NCBI RefSeq assembly: GCF_006175985.1
Contig: NZ_SRSH01000006.1
Location: 1-64,000, forward strand
Length of the DNA stretch: 64,000 nucleotides
Source: Methylotetracoccus oryzae
GTDB taxonomy: Bacteria; Pseudomonadota; Gammaproteobacteria; Methylococcales; Methylococcaceae
Direction of reading: 5' to 3'
In this document: positions 37,289 to 45,895 of the stretch, piece by piece
How positions within the stretch are numbered: the first letter of the stretch is position 1
Layout: each line of letters opens with the position of its first letter
Made by a program: the position numbers and the translations under genes
Notes under the pieces: generated by a model
The model's database searches: none
What the model was told of the DNA's origin: nothing
What the model saw: only the letters and a program-made list of their open reading frames with translations

Positions 37289-37642
37289 ATTCCCTCCGGA
37301 AAATCGCAAGGTGTTGAGCTACGGATTCGTCAAGCCTTTGACAACGTCGACGAGCGAGTTATTCACAAGTGCCGTTGCGCGCTTGTCAAGTCCGCGGGGT
37401 TGGCGTATCGAGCAGGCTTCAGTGGCTTCGCGCCAGCTCAAGTGTTTGATTTCTCGTTTTGCCGTTATTGTTGTCGAAATTTTTTACAGTAATAAGAAGG
37501 TACATGCGCGACAACGGCTCCCGGCGATTCCTAAACCCCAACCCACAGACTTATCCACAGAATCTGTGGATAACGCCATCCAGCGTTCGGAAACCGACAT
37601 GACTGTCACGACTGCGGGGCGTCGACCCGAACCGGTCAGCCA
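37289..37642. other. Divergent intergenic region, 354 bp, with DnaA boxes and A+T-rich stretch
   Basis: Between the HNH gene and priA. It contains a consensus DnaA box TTATTCACA (37359-37367), an A+T-rich stretch at about 37445-37500, and a palindrome holding two more consensus boxes (37551-37573, separate entry). Confidence 0.7.
37551..37573. promoter_or_regulatory. Palindrome with two inverted consensus DnaA boxes
   Basis: TTATCCACAGA (37551-37561), one central A, and TCTGTGGATAA (37563-37573) make a perfect 11-1-11 palindrome. Each arm contains the 9-mer TTATCCACA, the strong DnaA box. A third consensus box, TTATTCACA, lies at 37359-37367. The group may be an origin, a DnaA titration or regulatory site, or control priA. 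Confidence 0.7.
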
Positions 37643-39856
37643 TTGACAACCATCTGGCGCGTTGCGGTCCCGGTCCCGCTCTACCGAGTATTCGACTACC
37701 TGCCGATTCCCGGGTCACCGACGCCGCAACCGGGCTGCCGCATCAGGGTCCCTTTCGGAGTGCAATCCCTTGTCGGGTGTCTGCTCGACATCGTCGACAG
37801 CTCGGATGTGGAGCCCGCTCGACTTAGAACCGCGGCCGCAGTCCTCGACGAATCACCGCTGCTTCGTACCGAGGACCTGGGACTGTTGACGTGGGCGGCG
37901 CGTTATTACCACCATCCCCTGGGTGAAGTGCTGCTGACAGCCTTCCCGGTCTTACTCCGGAAGGGCCGTTCACCCATGGTCGCATCCGTCAAATACCTCG
38001 CGCTCACCGAGACTGGCATAAGATTTCCATTGGATACGCTAAGCCGCGCGCCGCGTCAAGCCCTGTTGTTACGGACCTTGCAGGAGGCGAATGGCCATCG
38101 GCTCGCGGAGTCCGTTTTGGCGGCGGCGTTGCCGGGCTGGCGACGAGCGGCCCCGGCCCTGATTGCGAAAGGCCTCGCCTGCCACTGCGAACAGCCGGAC
38201 GATGACGCGTGGGCTTCGTCTCCGGAGGGTGTGAGAAGTCACCCTGATCCGAAGCTCAACCCGGCCCAGGTCGCCGCAGTCAATGCCGTTGCGGAAACCT
38301 TCGGGCGATCGGCCACCTTCCTCCTCGAGGGCGTGACGGGGAGCGGGAAGACCGAGGTCTATCTGAGTCTCGTACGACGGGTGATGGAGCGGGGCGAGCA
38401 GTGTTTGCTGCTGCTGCCGGAAATCAGCCTGACGCCCCAGATCGAACAGCGGTTCGTCAACGGGCTCGGCCGCGACGTCCCGGTCTTCCATTCCCGCCTG
38501 TCCGAACTCGAACGCCTCCAGTCATGGATGGCACTGCAGAGCGGCGCCGCACCGATACTGCTCGGCACACGCTCGGCGGTGTTCTGCCCGATGCAGCGAC
38601 CAGGGCTGATCATCGTCGATGAGGAACATGAGGCATCGTACAAACAGCAGGACGGGTTTCGCTTCTCGGCACGCGACGTCGCGATCAAGCGTGCCCGAGA
38701 CCTCGGCGTTCCCATTGTGCTGGGCTCGGCCACCCCAAGCCTGGAGAGCCTGTGGAACGCGGAGCGGCAGCGCTATCGACGGTTGCGATTGCCGGATCGG
38801 GCCGGCGGCGCTGCCGCCCCGCCGCTGCGCTTGGTTGATGTGCGGCGACAACGCCTGGTCGAAGGTCTGTCGCGCCGCTTGATCGATGCGATAGACGGCA
38901 CGCTGTCCGAAGGGCATCAGGCCTTGCTGTTCATCAATCGGCGGGGCTATGCACCGACCCTGATCTGCAACGACTGCGGTTGGGTCGCCGAGTGTCGCGC
39001 CTGCGACGCCCGACTGGTGATCCACCAGCGGGAAAACCGCCTGCGCTGTCACCACTGCGCCTACGAGCAGGGGGTACCGCGGGGATGTCCATCCTGCGGG
39101 GGCCGCGACCTGCGTCCCCTGGGGATGGGTACCGAACGGATCGAGCAGGCTCTGGAGGAACTATTCCCGGCCGCCCGGCTCACGCGGATCGATCGGGACA
39201 GCACCGCGACCAGCGGAAGCCTTCAGGAAAAGCTCGCCGACGTGCATTCCGGGGATGTCGACATCCTGATCGGAACGCAGATGCTGGCCAAGGGCCACCA
39301 TTTTCCTCGCGTCACGTTGGTAGGAATCGTCGATGCCGACGCGATGCTGTTCGCGACTGATTTCCGCGCAAGCGAGCGTATGGCCCAGCTCATCGTGCAG
39401 GTGGCAGGACGCGCCGGACGCGCCGAAAAGCCCGGCACGGTTCTGCTGCAAACACGGAACCCAGAACATCCGCTACTGCAGACGCTGATCGACCAGGGAT
39501 ACCCCGGTTTTGCGACCCTGGCGCTGGAAGAGCGTCGAGCGGCGGGCCTGCCACCCTTCGGCCACCTTGCAGTGTGGCGGGCCGAAGCAATCGACGGCGA
39601 GGTACCGCAGCGCTTTCTGACGCGTCTGCGCGAGCACGCCCTCGCTTGCTGCGGGCACGGGATCGAGGTGCTCGGCCCGGCTCCTGCGCCGATGCTGCGC
39701 CAGTCAGGCCGGCACCGCTATCAACTATTACTGCAAAGTCGGGAGCGACCCGCACTGCACGCCGTGCTCGATCAACTGCAGCCGCATCTAACCGGCCTGA
39801 CGCGCGCGTGCAAGGTACGCTGGTCGCTGGATGTCGACCCTATCGACTGCTACTGA
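37643..39856 (+). CDS. priA: Primosomal protein N' (replication restart helicase PriA)
   Basis: The 737-residue protein has the N-terminal DNA-binding beginning (RVAVPVPLYRVFDYL), Walker A GVTGSGKTE (about 231-239), the DEEH box (VDEEHEASYKQQDG), the zinc-ligand Cys clusters (CNDCGWVAECRAC and CHHCAYEQGVPRGCPSC), and the helicase motif GTQMLAKGHHFP. It reloads DnaB at stalled forks. The start is a TTG at 37643, judged from family alignment because no ATG fits; the ribosome site is weak. DnaA boxes lie just upstream. Confidence 0.9.
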   Translation: MTTIWRVAVPVPLYRVFDYLPIPGSPTPQPGCRIRVPFGVQSLVGCLLDIVDSSDVEPARLRTAAAVLDESPLLRTEDLGLLTWAARYYHHPLGEVLLTAFPVLLRKGRSPMVASVKYLALTETGIRFPLDTLSRAPRQALLLRTLQEANGHRLAESVLAAALPGWRRAAPALIAKGLACHCEQPDDDAWASSPEGVRSHPDPKLNPAQVAAVNAVAETFGRSATFLLEGVTGSGKTEVYLSLVRRVMERGEQCLLLLPEISLTPQIEQRFVNGLGRDVPVFHSRLSELERLQSWMALQSGAAPILLGTRSAVFCPMQRPGLIIVDEEHEASYKQQDGFRFSARDVAIKRARDLGVPIVLGSATPSLESLWNAERQRYRRLRLPDRAGGAAAPPLRLVDVRRQRLVEGLSRRLIDAIDGTLSEGHQALLFINRRGYAPTLICNDCGWVAECRACDARLVIHQRENRLRCHHCAYEQGVPRGCPSCGGRDLRPLGMGTERIEQALEELFPAARLTRIDRDSTATSGSLQEKLADVHSGDVDILIGTQMLAKGHHFPRVTLVGIVDADAMLFATDFRASERMAQLIVQVAGRAGRAEKPGTVLLQTRNPEHPLLQTLIDQGYPGFATLALEERRAAGLPPFGHLAVWRAEAIDGEVPQRFLTRLREHALACCGHGIEVLGPAPAPMLRQSGRHRYQLLLQSRERPALHAVLDQLQPHLTGLTRACKVRWSLDVDPIDCY

Positions 39857-39877
39857 GTCGGCCGCCGTACCTTACCT

Positions 39878-40894
39878 TTACAGTCGAGCGATGATCGCGT
39901 CGGTCATCGCGTTGGTGCCGTCCTTGGATCCCTTCTTCAGATCCGGCGTCAGGGTTTTGCCTTCCTTGATCACCGCCCGGACGGCCTGTTCGATCCGGTC
40001 GGCAGCCTCCGGCTCGTCCAGATGCCGCAGCATCATCGCACCGGCGATGATCGTCGCGGTCGGGTTGGCGATGCCCAGTTCGGCTATGTCCGGGGCGCTG
40101 CCGTGCACCGCCTCGAACAGCGCAGCGTCGGTCCCGATGTTCGCGCCGGCCGTCAGGCCCAGGCCTCCCACCAAGCCCGCCGCCAGATCCGACAGAATGT
40201 CCCCGAACAGATTCGTCGTCACGATGACGTCGAAGATCTCCGGTTTCATGACGAGTTGCATACAGCAGGCATCCACGATGCGGTCGTCGAACTCGATGTC
40301 CGGATAGTCCTTGGCCACCTCGCGCCCGATCTCCAGGAACAGTCCCGAGGAACATTTGAGGATGTTCGCCTTGTGGACGAGCGTCACCTTTTTGCGTCGC
40401 GACTGACGTGCAAAGTCGAACGCGTAACGGATGATCCGTTCCGAGCCTTTGCGCGTGATCACCGCGATACTCTCTGCCGCGATTTTCTCCTGATCGACCT
40501 TGATGAAGTGCTCGATGCCGGCGTAGAGACCTTCGGTGTTCTCGCGGATCGTGACCAGATCCACATGCGGAAACGGCAGGTCGTCCATGCCCTCGAAGGA
40601 CAGGGCCGGCCGCACATTGGCGTAGAGATTGAAGGCCTGACGCAAGGTCACGTTGACGCTGCGATAGCCGCCGCCGACCGGCGTCGTCAGCGGTCCCTTG
40701 AGACACACGCGGTGGCGCCGGATCGACTCCAGTGTTTCATCCGGGAGCGGCGTCGCATGCTTTTCGACCGCCGCCATGCCGGCCACTTGCGGATCCCAGT
40801 CGATCCGGACGCCGGCAGCTTCGATGACCCGAACAGTCGCATCGACGATCGCGGGGCCGATGCCGTCGCCGGGAATGAGTGTCACATGATGCAT
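39878..40894 (-). CDS. NAD-dependent isocitrate dehydrogenase-type enzyme
   Basis: The 338-residue protein belongs to the isocitrate/isopropylmalate dehydrogenase family. The motif VTIRENTEGLYAGIEH (about 121-136) and the spacing fit NAD-type isocitrate dehydrogenase of gammaproteobacteria better than LeuB. LIPGDGIGP is at the start and GDILSDLAAGLVGGLG near 225-240. It decarboxylates isocitrate to 2-oxoglutarate in the citric acid cycle. Start at 40894 excludes a long unlikely leader. Convergent with priA. Confidence 0.85.
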   Translation of the reverse strand: MHHVTLIPGDGIGPAIVDATVRVIEAAGVRIDWDPQVAGMAAVEKHATPLPDETLESIRRHRVCLKGPLTTPVGGGYRSVNVTLRQAFNLYANVRPALSFEGMDDLPFPHVDLVTIRENTEGLYAGIEHFIKVDQEKIAAESIAVITRKGSERIIRYAFDFARQSRRKKVTLVHKANILKCSSGLFLEIGREVAKDYPDIEFDDRIVDACCMQLVMKPEIFDVIVTTNLFGDILSDLAAGLVGGLGLTAGANIGTDAALFEAVHGSAPDIAELGIANPTATIIAGAMMLRHLDEPEAADRIEQAVRAVIKEGKTLTPDLKKGSKDGTNAMTDAIIARL

Positions 40895-40970
40895 AGGTGC
40901 TTTCCAGATTGAACGAGGATAGGGAGGTAGAAAGTGCCGGACCGTGAGGGGTTCTCGAGCCGGGTTTCCG

Positions 40971-41747
40971 TCATGGGCCAGCCGCAAGTTCCGCCCAGAC
41001 CGGTGCATGATCCGATGGCCGCTCCAGCTTGCGCGGCTCGGCATCGATCGCGCACGCCTTAACCCGCTGCTTCAACGCGTCGCTGAGCAGGATCAGATCG
41101 ATCCGCAGGCCCTGGTTGCGTCGGAACGCCGCGGTGCGGTAGTCCCACCACGAATAGCTCGCCTCCGGCTGGTCGAACAGACGGAAGGCGTCGGACAGCG
41201 GCAGGGCACTCAAGCGGCGGAGGGCTTCGCGCTCCGGCGTACTGCACAGAATGCGCTCGCGCCAGGCTTCCGGATCGTAGACGTCGCAATCTTCCGGCGC
41301 GATGTTGAAGTCGCCGACGACCGCCAGTGAGGGAAAGCGAGACAACTCATCCTCCAGGAACGATCGCATCTTCGCCAGCCAGTCCAGCTTGTACGCATAC
41401 TTCTCCGAACCGACCTCGCTGCCATTCGGTACGTAGAGATTCACGATGCGCACGCCGTCGACGGTCACGGCCAGAACACGCCGTTGGGGGTCATCGACGA
41501 GTTGAGGAGGGTCCGTCACGCAGGCTAGCGCGGGACTGCGACTGAGCACGGCCACACCGTTGTAGGTGCGCTGCCCGCTGAAGACCGCGCCATAGCCGAT
41601 AGCCTCAAACGCCGCTACCGGGAACTCCGGGTCCGCGACCTTCGTTTCCTGCAAGGCCAAGGCGTCGGGTTGATGCCGTTCCAGCCACGCGAGGACATGC
41701 GGCAAGCGCACGCGCAGCGAGTTTACGTTCCAGGTCGCAATCTTCAC
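40971..41747 (-). CDS. xth: Exodeoxyribonuclease III
   Basis: The 258-residue enzyme has the metal-site motifs NVNSLRVRLP, LQETKV (about 33-38), YVPNGSEV (about 105-112), GDFNIAPEDCDVYDPEAW (about 145-162), and the C-terminal SDHAPVWAEL. It is an apurinic/apyrimidinic endonuclease and 3'-5' exonuclease. It stands between icd-like and nadC genes on the same strand, with 75-77 bp gaps, so may be in the same transcription unit as nadC. Confidence 0.9.
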   Translation of the reverse strand: MKIATWNVNSLRVRLPHVLAWLERHQPDALALQETKVADPEFPVAAFEAIGYGAVFSGQRTYNGVAVLSRSPALACVTDPPQLVDDPQRRVLAVTVDGVRIVNLYVPNGSEVGSEKYAYKLDWLAKMRSFLEDELSRFPSLAVVGDFNIAPEDCDVYDPEAWRERILCSTPEREALRRLSALPLSDAFRLFDQPEASYSWWDYRTAAFRRNQGLRIDLILLSDALKQRVKACAIDAEPRKLERPSDHAPVWAELAAGP

Positions 41748-41822
41748 GTTCGCCGCTGTGCTCCGATCAGCGCCGTGTCTGCACTAAATTGGAACAAGTC
41801 CCCGCCATCGCACCAGCCACAT

Positions 41823-42671
41823 TCAGAGATCGAGATCGATGCGCAGGGACAAATCCACGGCACGAACATTCTTGGTCAACGCACCGACCGAAAGGTAGTC
41901 GACGCCCGTTTCAGCCAATGGCCGGATCGTCTCCAGCGACAGATTCCCCGAGACTTCCAGCGCCGCTCTGCCCGCCGTACGCTGCACGGCCTGGCGGATC
42001 CGGTCAATTTCAAAATTATCCAGCAATATCCGTTCCACCCCTGCCGCTAGCGCCTGATCAAGCTCATCCAGCGTTTCGACCTCGATTTCCACGGACAGGC
42101 CCGGAGCGACCGCTCGAGCCGCCCGCACGGCCTGCGCAATCGAGCCGCAGGCCAGGATATGGTTTTCCTTGATCAAAATGGCGTCGAACAGCCCGAGCCG
42201 GTGATTGTGGCAACCGCCACAGCGCACCGCATACTTCTGCGCCAGCCGCAGTCCGGGGACGGTCTTGCGGGTATCGAGGACTTTGACACCGGTACCGGCC
42301 ACGGCACGCGCATAGGAACGCGCCAGCGTAGCGGTGCCACTCAGGGTCTGCAACAGATTCAGGGCCGTGCGCTCGCCGGTCAGCAAGGCCCGCGCATTGC
42401 CGGACAGGCGACACAACACCCGTTCCGCGGGGATCTCATCTCCGTCCTCGGCCTGCCACACCAGCGACAGCTCGGGATCCAAGTGCCGAAACACCGCATC
42501 GAACCAGTGACGGCCGCAGAGAACCATCGCTTCGCGCGTCGTCAGCGTCGCCGACGCGGTGGCCGTGGCCGGCACGATCAATGCGGTCACGTCGCCCGTG
42601 CCCACATCTTCGGCCAATAGCGAGGCGATTTGCCCAGGATCGACGGTGAGGGGTTCGATGTGGGTCTCCAC
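41823..42671 (-). CDS. nadC: Nicotinate-nucleotide diphosphorylase (quinolinate phosphoribosyltransferase)
   Basis: The 282-residue product has the early LLAEDVGTGDVT, the Arg/Lys-rich active-site segments LDTRKTVPGLRLAQKYAVRCGGCHNHR (about 130-160), and IEVETLDELDQAL and ILLDNF downstream. It makes nicotinate mononucleotide from quinolinate and phosphoribosyl pyrophosphate in NAD synthesis. The start is chosen as GTG at 42671, because the longer open frame overlaps the upstream gene and has no family match. The gap to the DUF1499 gene is only 17 bp. Confidence 0.9.
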   Translation of the reverse strand: METHIEPLTVDPGQIASLLAEDVGTGDVTALIVPATATASATLTTREAMVLCGRHWFDAVFRHLDPELSLVWQAEDGDEIPAERVLCRLSGNARALLTGERTALNLLQTLSGTATLARSYARAVAGTGVKVLDTRKTVPGLRLAQKYAVRCGGCHNHRLGLFDAILIKENHILACGSIAQAVRAARAVAPGLSVEIEVETLDELDQALAAGVERILLDNFEIDRIRQAVQRTAGRAALEVSGNLSLETIRPLAETGVDYLSVGALTKNVRAVDLSLRIDLDL

Positions 42672-42688
42672 GGTAACGTAACGCCTCG

Positions 42689-43186
42689 TCAGCGGGCTTC
42701 GCCCGAAGCGTTGAAGCGTTCGCGCAGCCGCTCGACACGGCGACCATTGACACCGAAGTCCCAATAGCCGACGCGCGATGCGGAGCGCACTGCAATCATT
42801 TTGCTGGCCGGCAGCAATTGGAACTCGACATCGTCAACGAAGCGAAACACCCGGCTGGTCGCCTTCAGGCGCAGATAGCGATCAACTGAACTGTCCTCGA
42901 CGACCGCCAAGCCCGGTTCCCCCTGCACGGCCTGCTTCAGCCTGGCCCAGGCGGCGTCCGGGTCACCCTCGAAGGAAAAGGCCCGGACATAATGGCTGTC
43001 TGACCGACTGCTGCTCGACACACAATTCGGTGTCGCCGGACAAGCCTGGATGCGACCCGCTTCAGCGGCAGCCATCGTGACAGAGGCGAGGCCGAGTCCC
43101 AGCGCTGCCGCCGCCCCCGGCAGGTGACGCGGCCGGAAAAACCCGCCCGTCGATTGCCGCAAGCCGCCGCAGCGCCGTGCCTTCAT
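42689..43186 (-). CDS. DUF1499-type exported protein
   Basis: The 165-residue product has a signal peptide (to about residue 41) and then the DUF1499 pattern: ACPATPNCVSSSS (about 48-60), ARLKQAVQGEPG, FRFVDDVEFQLL (about 112-123), and RSASRVGYWDFGVNGRRVERLR (about 132-153 in short segments). Family members occur in the envelope of proteobacteria and plastids, with unknown biochemical role. It lies between nadC and the PstS-like gene with 17- and 4-bp gaps, so likely co-transcribed. Confidence 0.8.
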   Translation of the reverse strand: MKARRCGGLRQSTGGFFRPRHLPGAAAALGLGLASVTMAAAEAGRIQACPATPNCVSSSSRSDSHYVRAFSFEGDPDAAWARLKQAVQGEPGLAVVEDSSVDRYLRLKATSRVFRFVDDVEFQLLPASKMIAVRSASRVGYWDFGVNGRRVERLRERFNASGEAR

Positions 43187-43190
43187 CGCG

Positions 43191-44291
43191 TCACTCCGTT
43201 GGCTCAGTCATCATCGGTGCGAAGGTCTTGGCGATGTCGGTCGAGACCTTGCGATCCACCTGCGCCAGAGGAATCAGCCCGTTCTTCACGACAAGGTAAC
43301 CCTTGTCGCCAAAAGCGCGCTCGCTGGTGAACTCCTGAATGAAACGCGCCAAGCCCGGGATATAGTCCAGATGCGACTTCTTGACGTAGATGTACAGCTC
43401 GCCGGAGAGAGGATACAGCTCGGACGTGATCGTGTCCGACTTCGGCGCCACGCCGTCGATTTCGAGGGCTGACAGCTTGTCCTTATTGCGCAGATAGAGG
43501 CTGTAGGATACCAGTCCGAGCGCATGGTCGTTGCCAACCAGCTCGCGCACGACCAGGTCGTCATTGACCGTCACCTGGATGTAGGCCTGATCCGTGCGAA
43601 CGTCCTGACAGGCCTTCTTGTAGTCCTGGGTCATCGTGGCGCGCTGCGCCGACAGCCAGGGAAAACCGTCGCATCCCGGTTCCAGCACCATATCCTGGAA
43701 GATTTCGCGAAAGCCGGAATTCGCGGGGGGACCGATGACCTCGATCTTGCGGTCCGGCAGCGCTGCGTTGATCTGCTTCCACGTTTTGTTGGTATTCAAA
43801 TGCAGTTTCCGGTCGGTACTCGGGATCATCCGGCTCAGCGCGTTGTACAAGTCACGCCGCGTCAGATTCATCGCGGGGCTCTTCGCCGACTGGGCAAAAA
43901 CCATTGCGTCACGGCCAATCGCGATTTCCACGATCTCGTTGACGCCGTTGTTGCGACACTGCTCATATTCCCGCTTGGTCATGCGGCGAACCGCATTGAC
44001 GATATCCACCGAATCCTCGCTGTTGCTCTCGCAGAACAACTGAATGCCACCCTTGGTTCCGGTGGACTCGAGCCAGGGTGACTTCAGCCCGGCAACCGCT
44101 TTCTTCGTCCCCTTCTTTCCAACCTTTTCGGTGCCACCTGTGCCCAATTGTTCCGCGACCGCCTTGGAGAAAGGCGCGACGGTGGAAGACCCCACGATGT
44201 GGATATAGTCGCGAGCCATGGCGCCTTGAGTGCACAGAGCCAATGCCGCGCCGAGCGCAGCCGCGATCTTGAGTATTCCGGCGTTGTTCAT
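43191..44291 (-). CDS. PstS-like phosphate-binding periplasmic protein
   Basis: The 366-residue protein has a signal peptide (1-26) and the PstS-type pattern: IVGSSTVAPFSKAVAE (about 32-47), an insert, ESTGTKGG (about 75-82), SVDIVNAVRRMT (about 93-104), and GLVSYSLYLRN. It probably binds phosphate for transport or sensing. No pstCAB genes adjoin, but phoR-phoB lie 1.6 kb upstream. Ribosome site GAGGA. The bidirectional hairpin at 44396-44421 separates it from the porin gene. Confidence 0.85.
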   Translation of the reverse strand: MNNAGILKIAAALGAALALCTQGAMARDYIHIVGSSTVAPFSKAVAEQLGTGGTEKVGKKGTKKAVAGLKSPWLESTGTKGGIQLFCESNSEDSVDIVNAVRRMTKREYEQCRNNGVNEIVEIAIGRDAMVFAQSAKSPAMNLTRRDLYNALSRMIPSTDRKLHLNTNKTWKQINAALPDRKIEVIGPPANSGFREIFQDMVLEPGCDGFPWLSAQRATMTQDYKKACQDVRTDQAYIQVTVNDDLVVRELVGNDHALGLVSYSLYLRNKDKLSALEIDGVAPKSDTITSELYPLSGELYIYVKKSHLDYIPGLARFIQEFTSERAFGDKGYLVVKNGLIPLAQVDRKVSTDIAKTFAPMMTEPTE

Positions 44292-44395
44292 TACGTCCTC
44301 TAGTCAGTCTGAATTCAGTCGCTGCACGAAGCCGGTCAGGCAAAGCGGTCGCCGAGGCCTCCGCGCAGGAATGCAAACACAAGTCCCCACAAAAG

Positions 44396-44421
44396 ACAAA
44401 CCCGCCGAGCGGCGGGTTTGT
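44396..44421 (-). terminator. Intrinsic terminator after OmpA-family gene
   Basis: Two perfect 11-bp arms, ACAAACCCGCC at 44396-44406 and GGCGGGTTTGT at 44411-44421, enclose a 4-nt loop. Reading the minus strand, CTTTT follows at once. It lies 45 nt after the OmpA-family stop and could also work for rightward transcripts. Confidence 0.8.
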
Positions 44422-44465
44422 CCGGGCCCTTCCGTGGGCCTGATTCTGTCCTGACCCGTCAGGCG

Positions 44466-45752
44466 TTATTCGCCCATCCAGACCAGTTCCACGCGACGGT
44501 TAACCGAACGCTCTTCCTCGGTGCGGTCCGGCGATACCTTCGGGTACATCTCGCCGTAGCCCTTCGGGTACAGGTTGTTCGGCACACCCTTCATCTTCAG
44601 GTAGTCGACCACCGACGCCGCGCGACGCTGCGACAGCTTCATGTTGTACTGGTCGGTACCCTCGGTGCTGGTGTGGCCCTGCACTTCGATGTCCTTGGTC
44701 TCGCCCGAGGCGATCAGACCGGTCGACACTTCGTCCAGGATGCCCTTCGCCGTCTCGGTCAGTTCCGCCGAGTCGTAGTGGAAGTTCACACCGCGCAGTT
44801 CGATGCGGACCAAGCAGCCGTACTCGTCGACCTTGGCGCCCTTCATCGTGCCCGGGCACTTGTCGTCGCAGTCGTTGACGCCGTCGCCGTCCGAATCCTT
44901 CGTCGAGCAGTCGTCAACCGCCGCCGGCGCTGCCGCCGCCACCGGCACCGGCTTCTCGCCCAGCGGAATCACGAAGCCCGCATTCACGACCAGATCGTTG
45001 AAAACGTCATTACCGAAGGTACGTCCGTTGCCGGTCAACGGGTTCGTCACAGTGCGGCTGTTCGCAGTCTGCAACTGGTAGCGCACGTCAGCGCGCAGCA
45101 GGAAGTTGTCGGCCAGTTCCACCGTCGCACCGACACCCGTCTGGAACAGGAACTGCGCAGACTGGTTGCCGAAACCGTGAGCCGAACGCCAGCTTTCATT
45201 GACGCCACCGACAGCCGCGACCCAGTAGGGTGAGAACACGTCGCGGTCGAAGAAGAACAGCGCGTCGACCGTACCGCCGGTCAGGTCGGTCTGACCACCG
45301 ACAGCACGAATGTTGTTCGAGTAGTTCATCCACAGGCCGCGGACTTCGAGGTTCAACCATTCGTTGATCATCTTGCCGATGCCCATGCCGCCGCCCCAGC
45401 CGCCGAAGGCCTTGCGGTCACCGCCGGGCTGCATGAACGTGCCGAACGGGGACAAGTACCAGCGATCATCGACGCAGCGCGAGTCGGCCGACGGTACGGA
45501 GGTGCCGTCCGGGCAGGTGTAGGTCGAGGTCATCGCCGCTGCAGCGGTATCGGAGGCGGCCGGGGCCGCTTCGGTCGCCGTCGCCATCGGATCCGCGACT
45601 GCCGGATCAGTGGCAGCCGTCATCGTGGTGTCGGGCGCAACCGCTTCGGTGCCGCTTCCCATCGCCATCGTATCCTGTCCGTACTCCGCGGCCTGAACCC
45701 CGGAGGCGGCTAGACCTATTAGCGCAAATGCGCACAGATTCTTGTTAATCAT
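44466..45752 (-). CDS. OmpA-family outer-membrane protein
   Basis: The 428-residue product has a signal peptide (1-21), a low-complexity Ala/Thr/Asp segment (about 25-75), an N-terminal beta-barrel (about 95-275), a Ca-binding thrombospondin-3-like link (KDSDGDGVNDCDDKCPG, about 287-303), and a C-terminal OmpA peptidoglycan-binding domain (about 317-428, with LSQRRAASVVDYL and VNRRVEL). It probably links outer membrane and cell wall. It has a good sigma-70-like promoter at 45804-45832 and a strong terminator, so is expected to be highly expressed. Confidence 0.9.
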   Translation of the reverse strand: MINKNLCAFALIGLAASGVQAAEYGQDTMAMGSGTEAVAPDTTMTAATDPAVADPMATATEAAPAASDTAAAAMTSTYTCPDGTSVPSADSRCVDDRWYLSPFGTFMQPGGDRKAFGGWGGGMGIGKMINEWLNLEVRGLWMNYSNNIRAVGGQTDLTGGTVDALFFFDRDVFSPYWVAAVGGVNESWRSAHGFGNQSAQFLFQTGVGATVELADNFLLRADVRYQLQTANSRTVTNPLTGNGRTFGNDVFNDLVVNAGFVIPLGEKPVPVAAAAPAAVDDCSTKDSDGDGVNDCDDKCPGTMKGAKVDEYGCLVRIELRGVNFHYDSAELTETAKGILDEVSTGLIASGETKDIEVQGHTSTEGTDQYNMKLSQRRAASVVDYLKMKGVPNNLYPKGYGEMYPKVSPDRTEEERSVNRRVELVWMGE

Positions 45753-45803
45753 TACCGTCTCCTTCCACCAAAAAACAACAACAAGGACGAATTGAGCAAC
45801 ACC

Positions 45804-45832
45804 ATACTATTCTCGGGGCTGGAAGAAATCAA
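45804..45832 (-). promoter_or_regulatory. Sigma-70-type promoter of OmpA-family gene
   Basis: On the minus strand TTGATT (45827-45832) and TAGTAT (45804-45809) are separated by 17 bp, 52 bp before the start codon. The match and spacing are close to the consensus. Confidence 0.65.
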
Positions 45833-45895
45833 GGGGGCGTCACTCCCTTTTTTGCGTTGTCAACGAAATTTCATGGTCGGAGCCCTTGGAATCGG

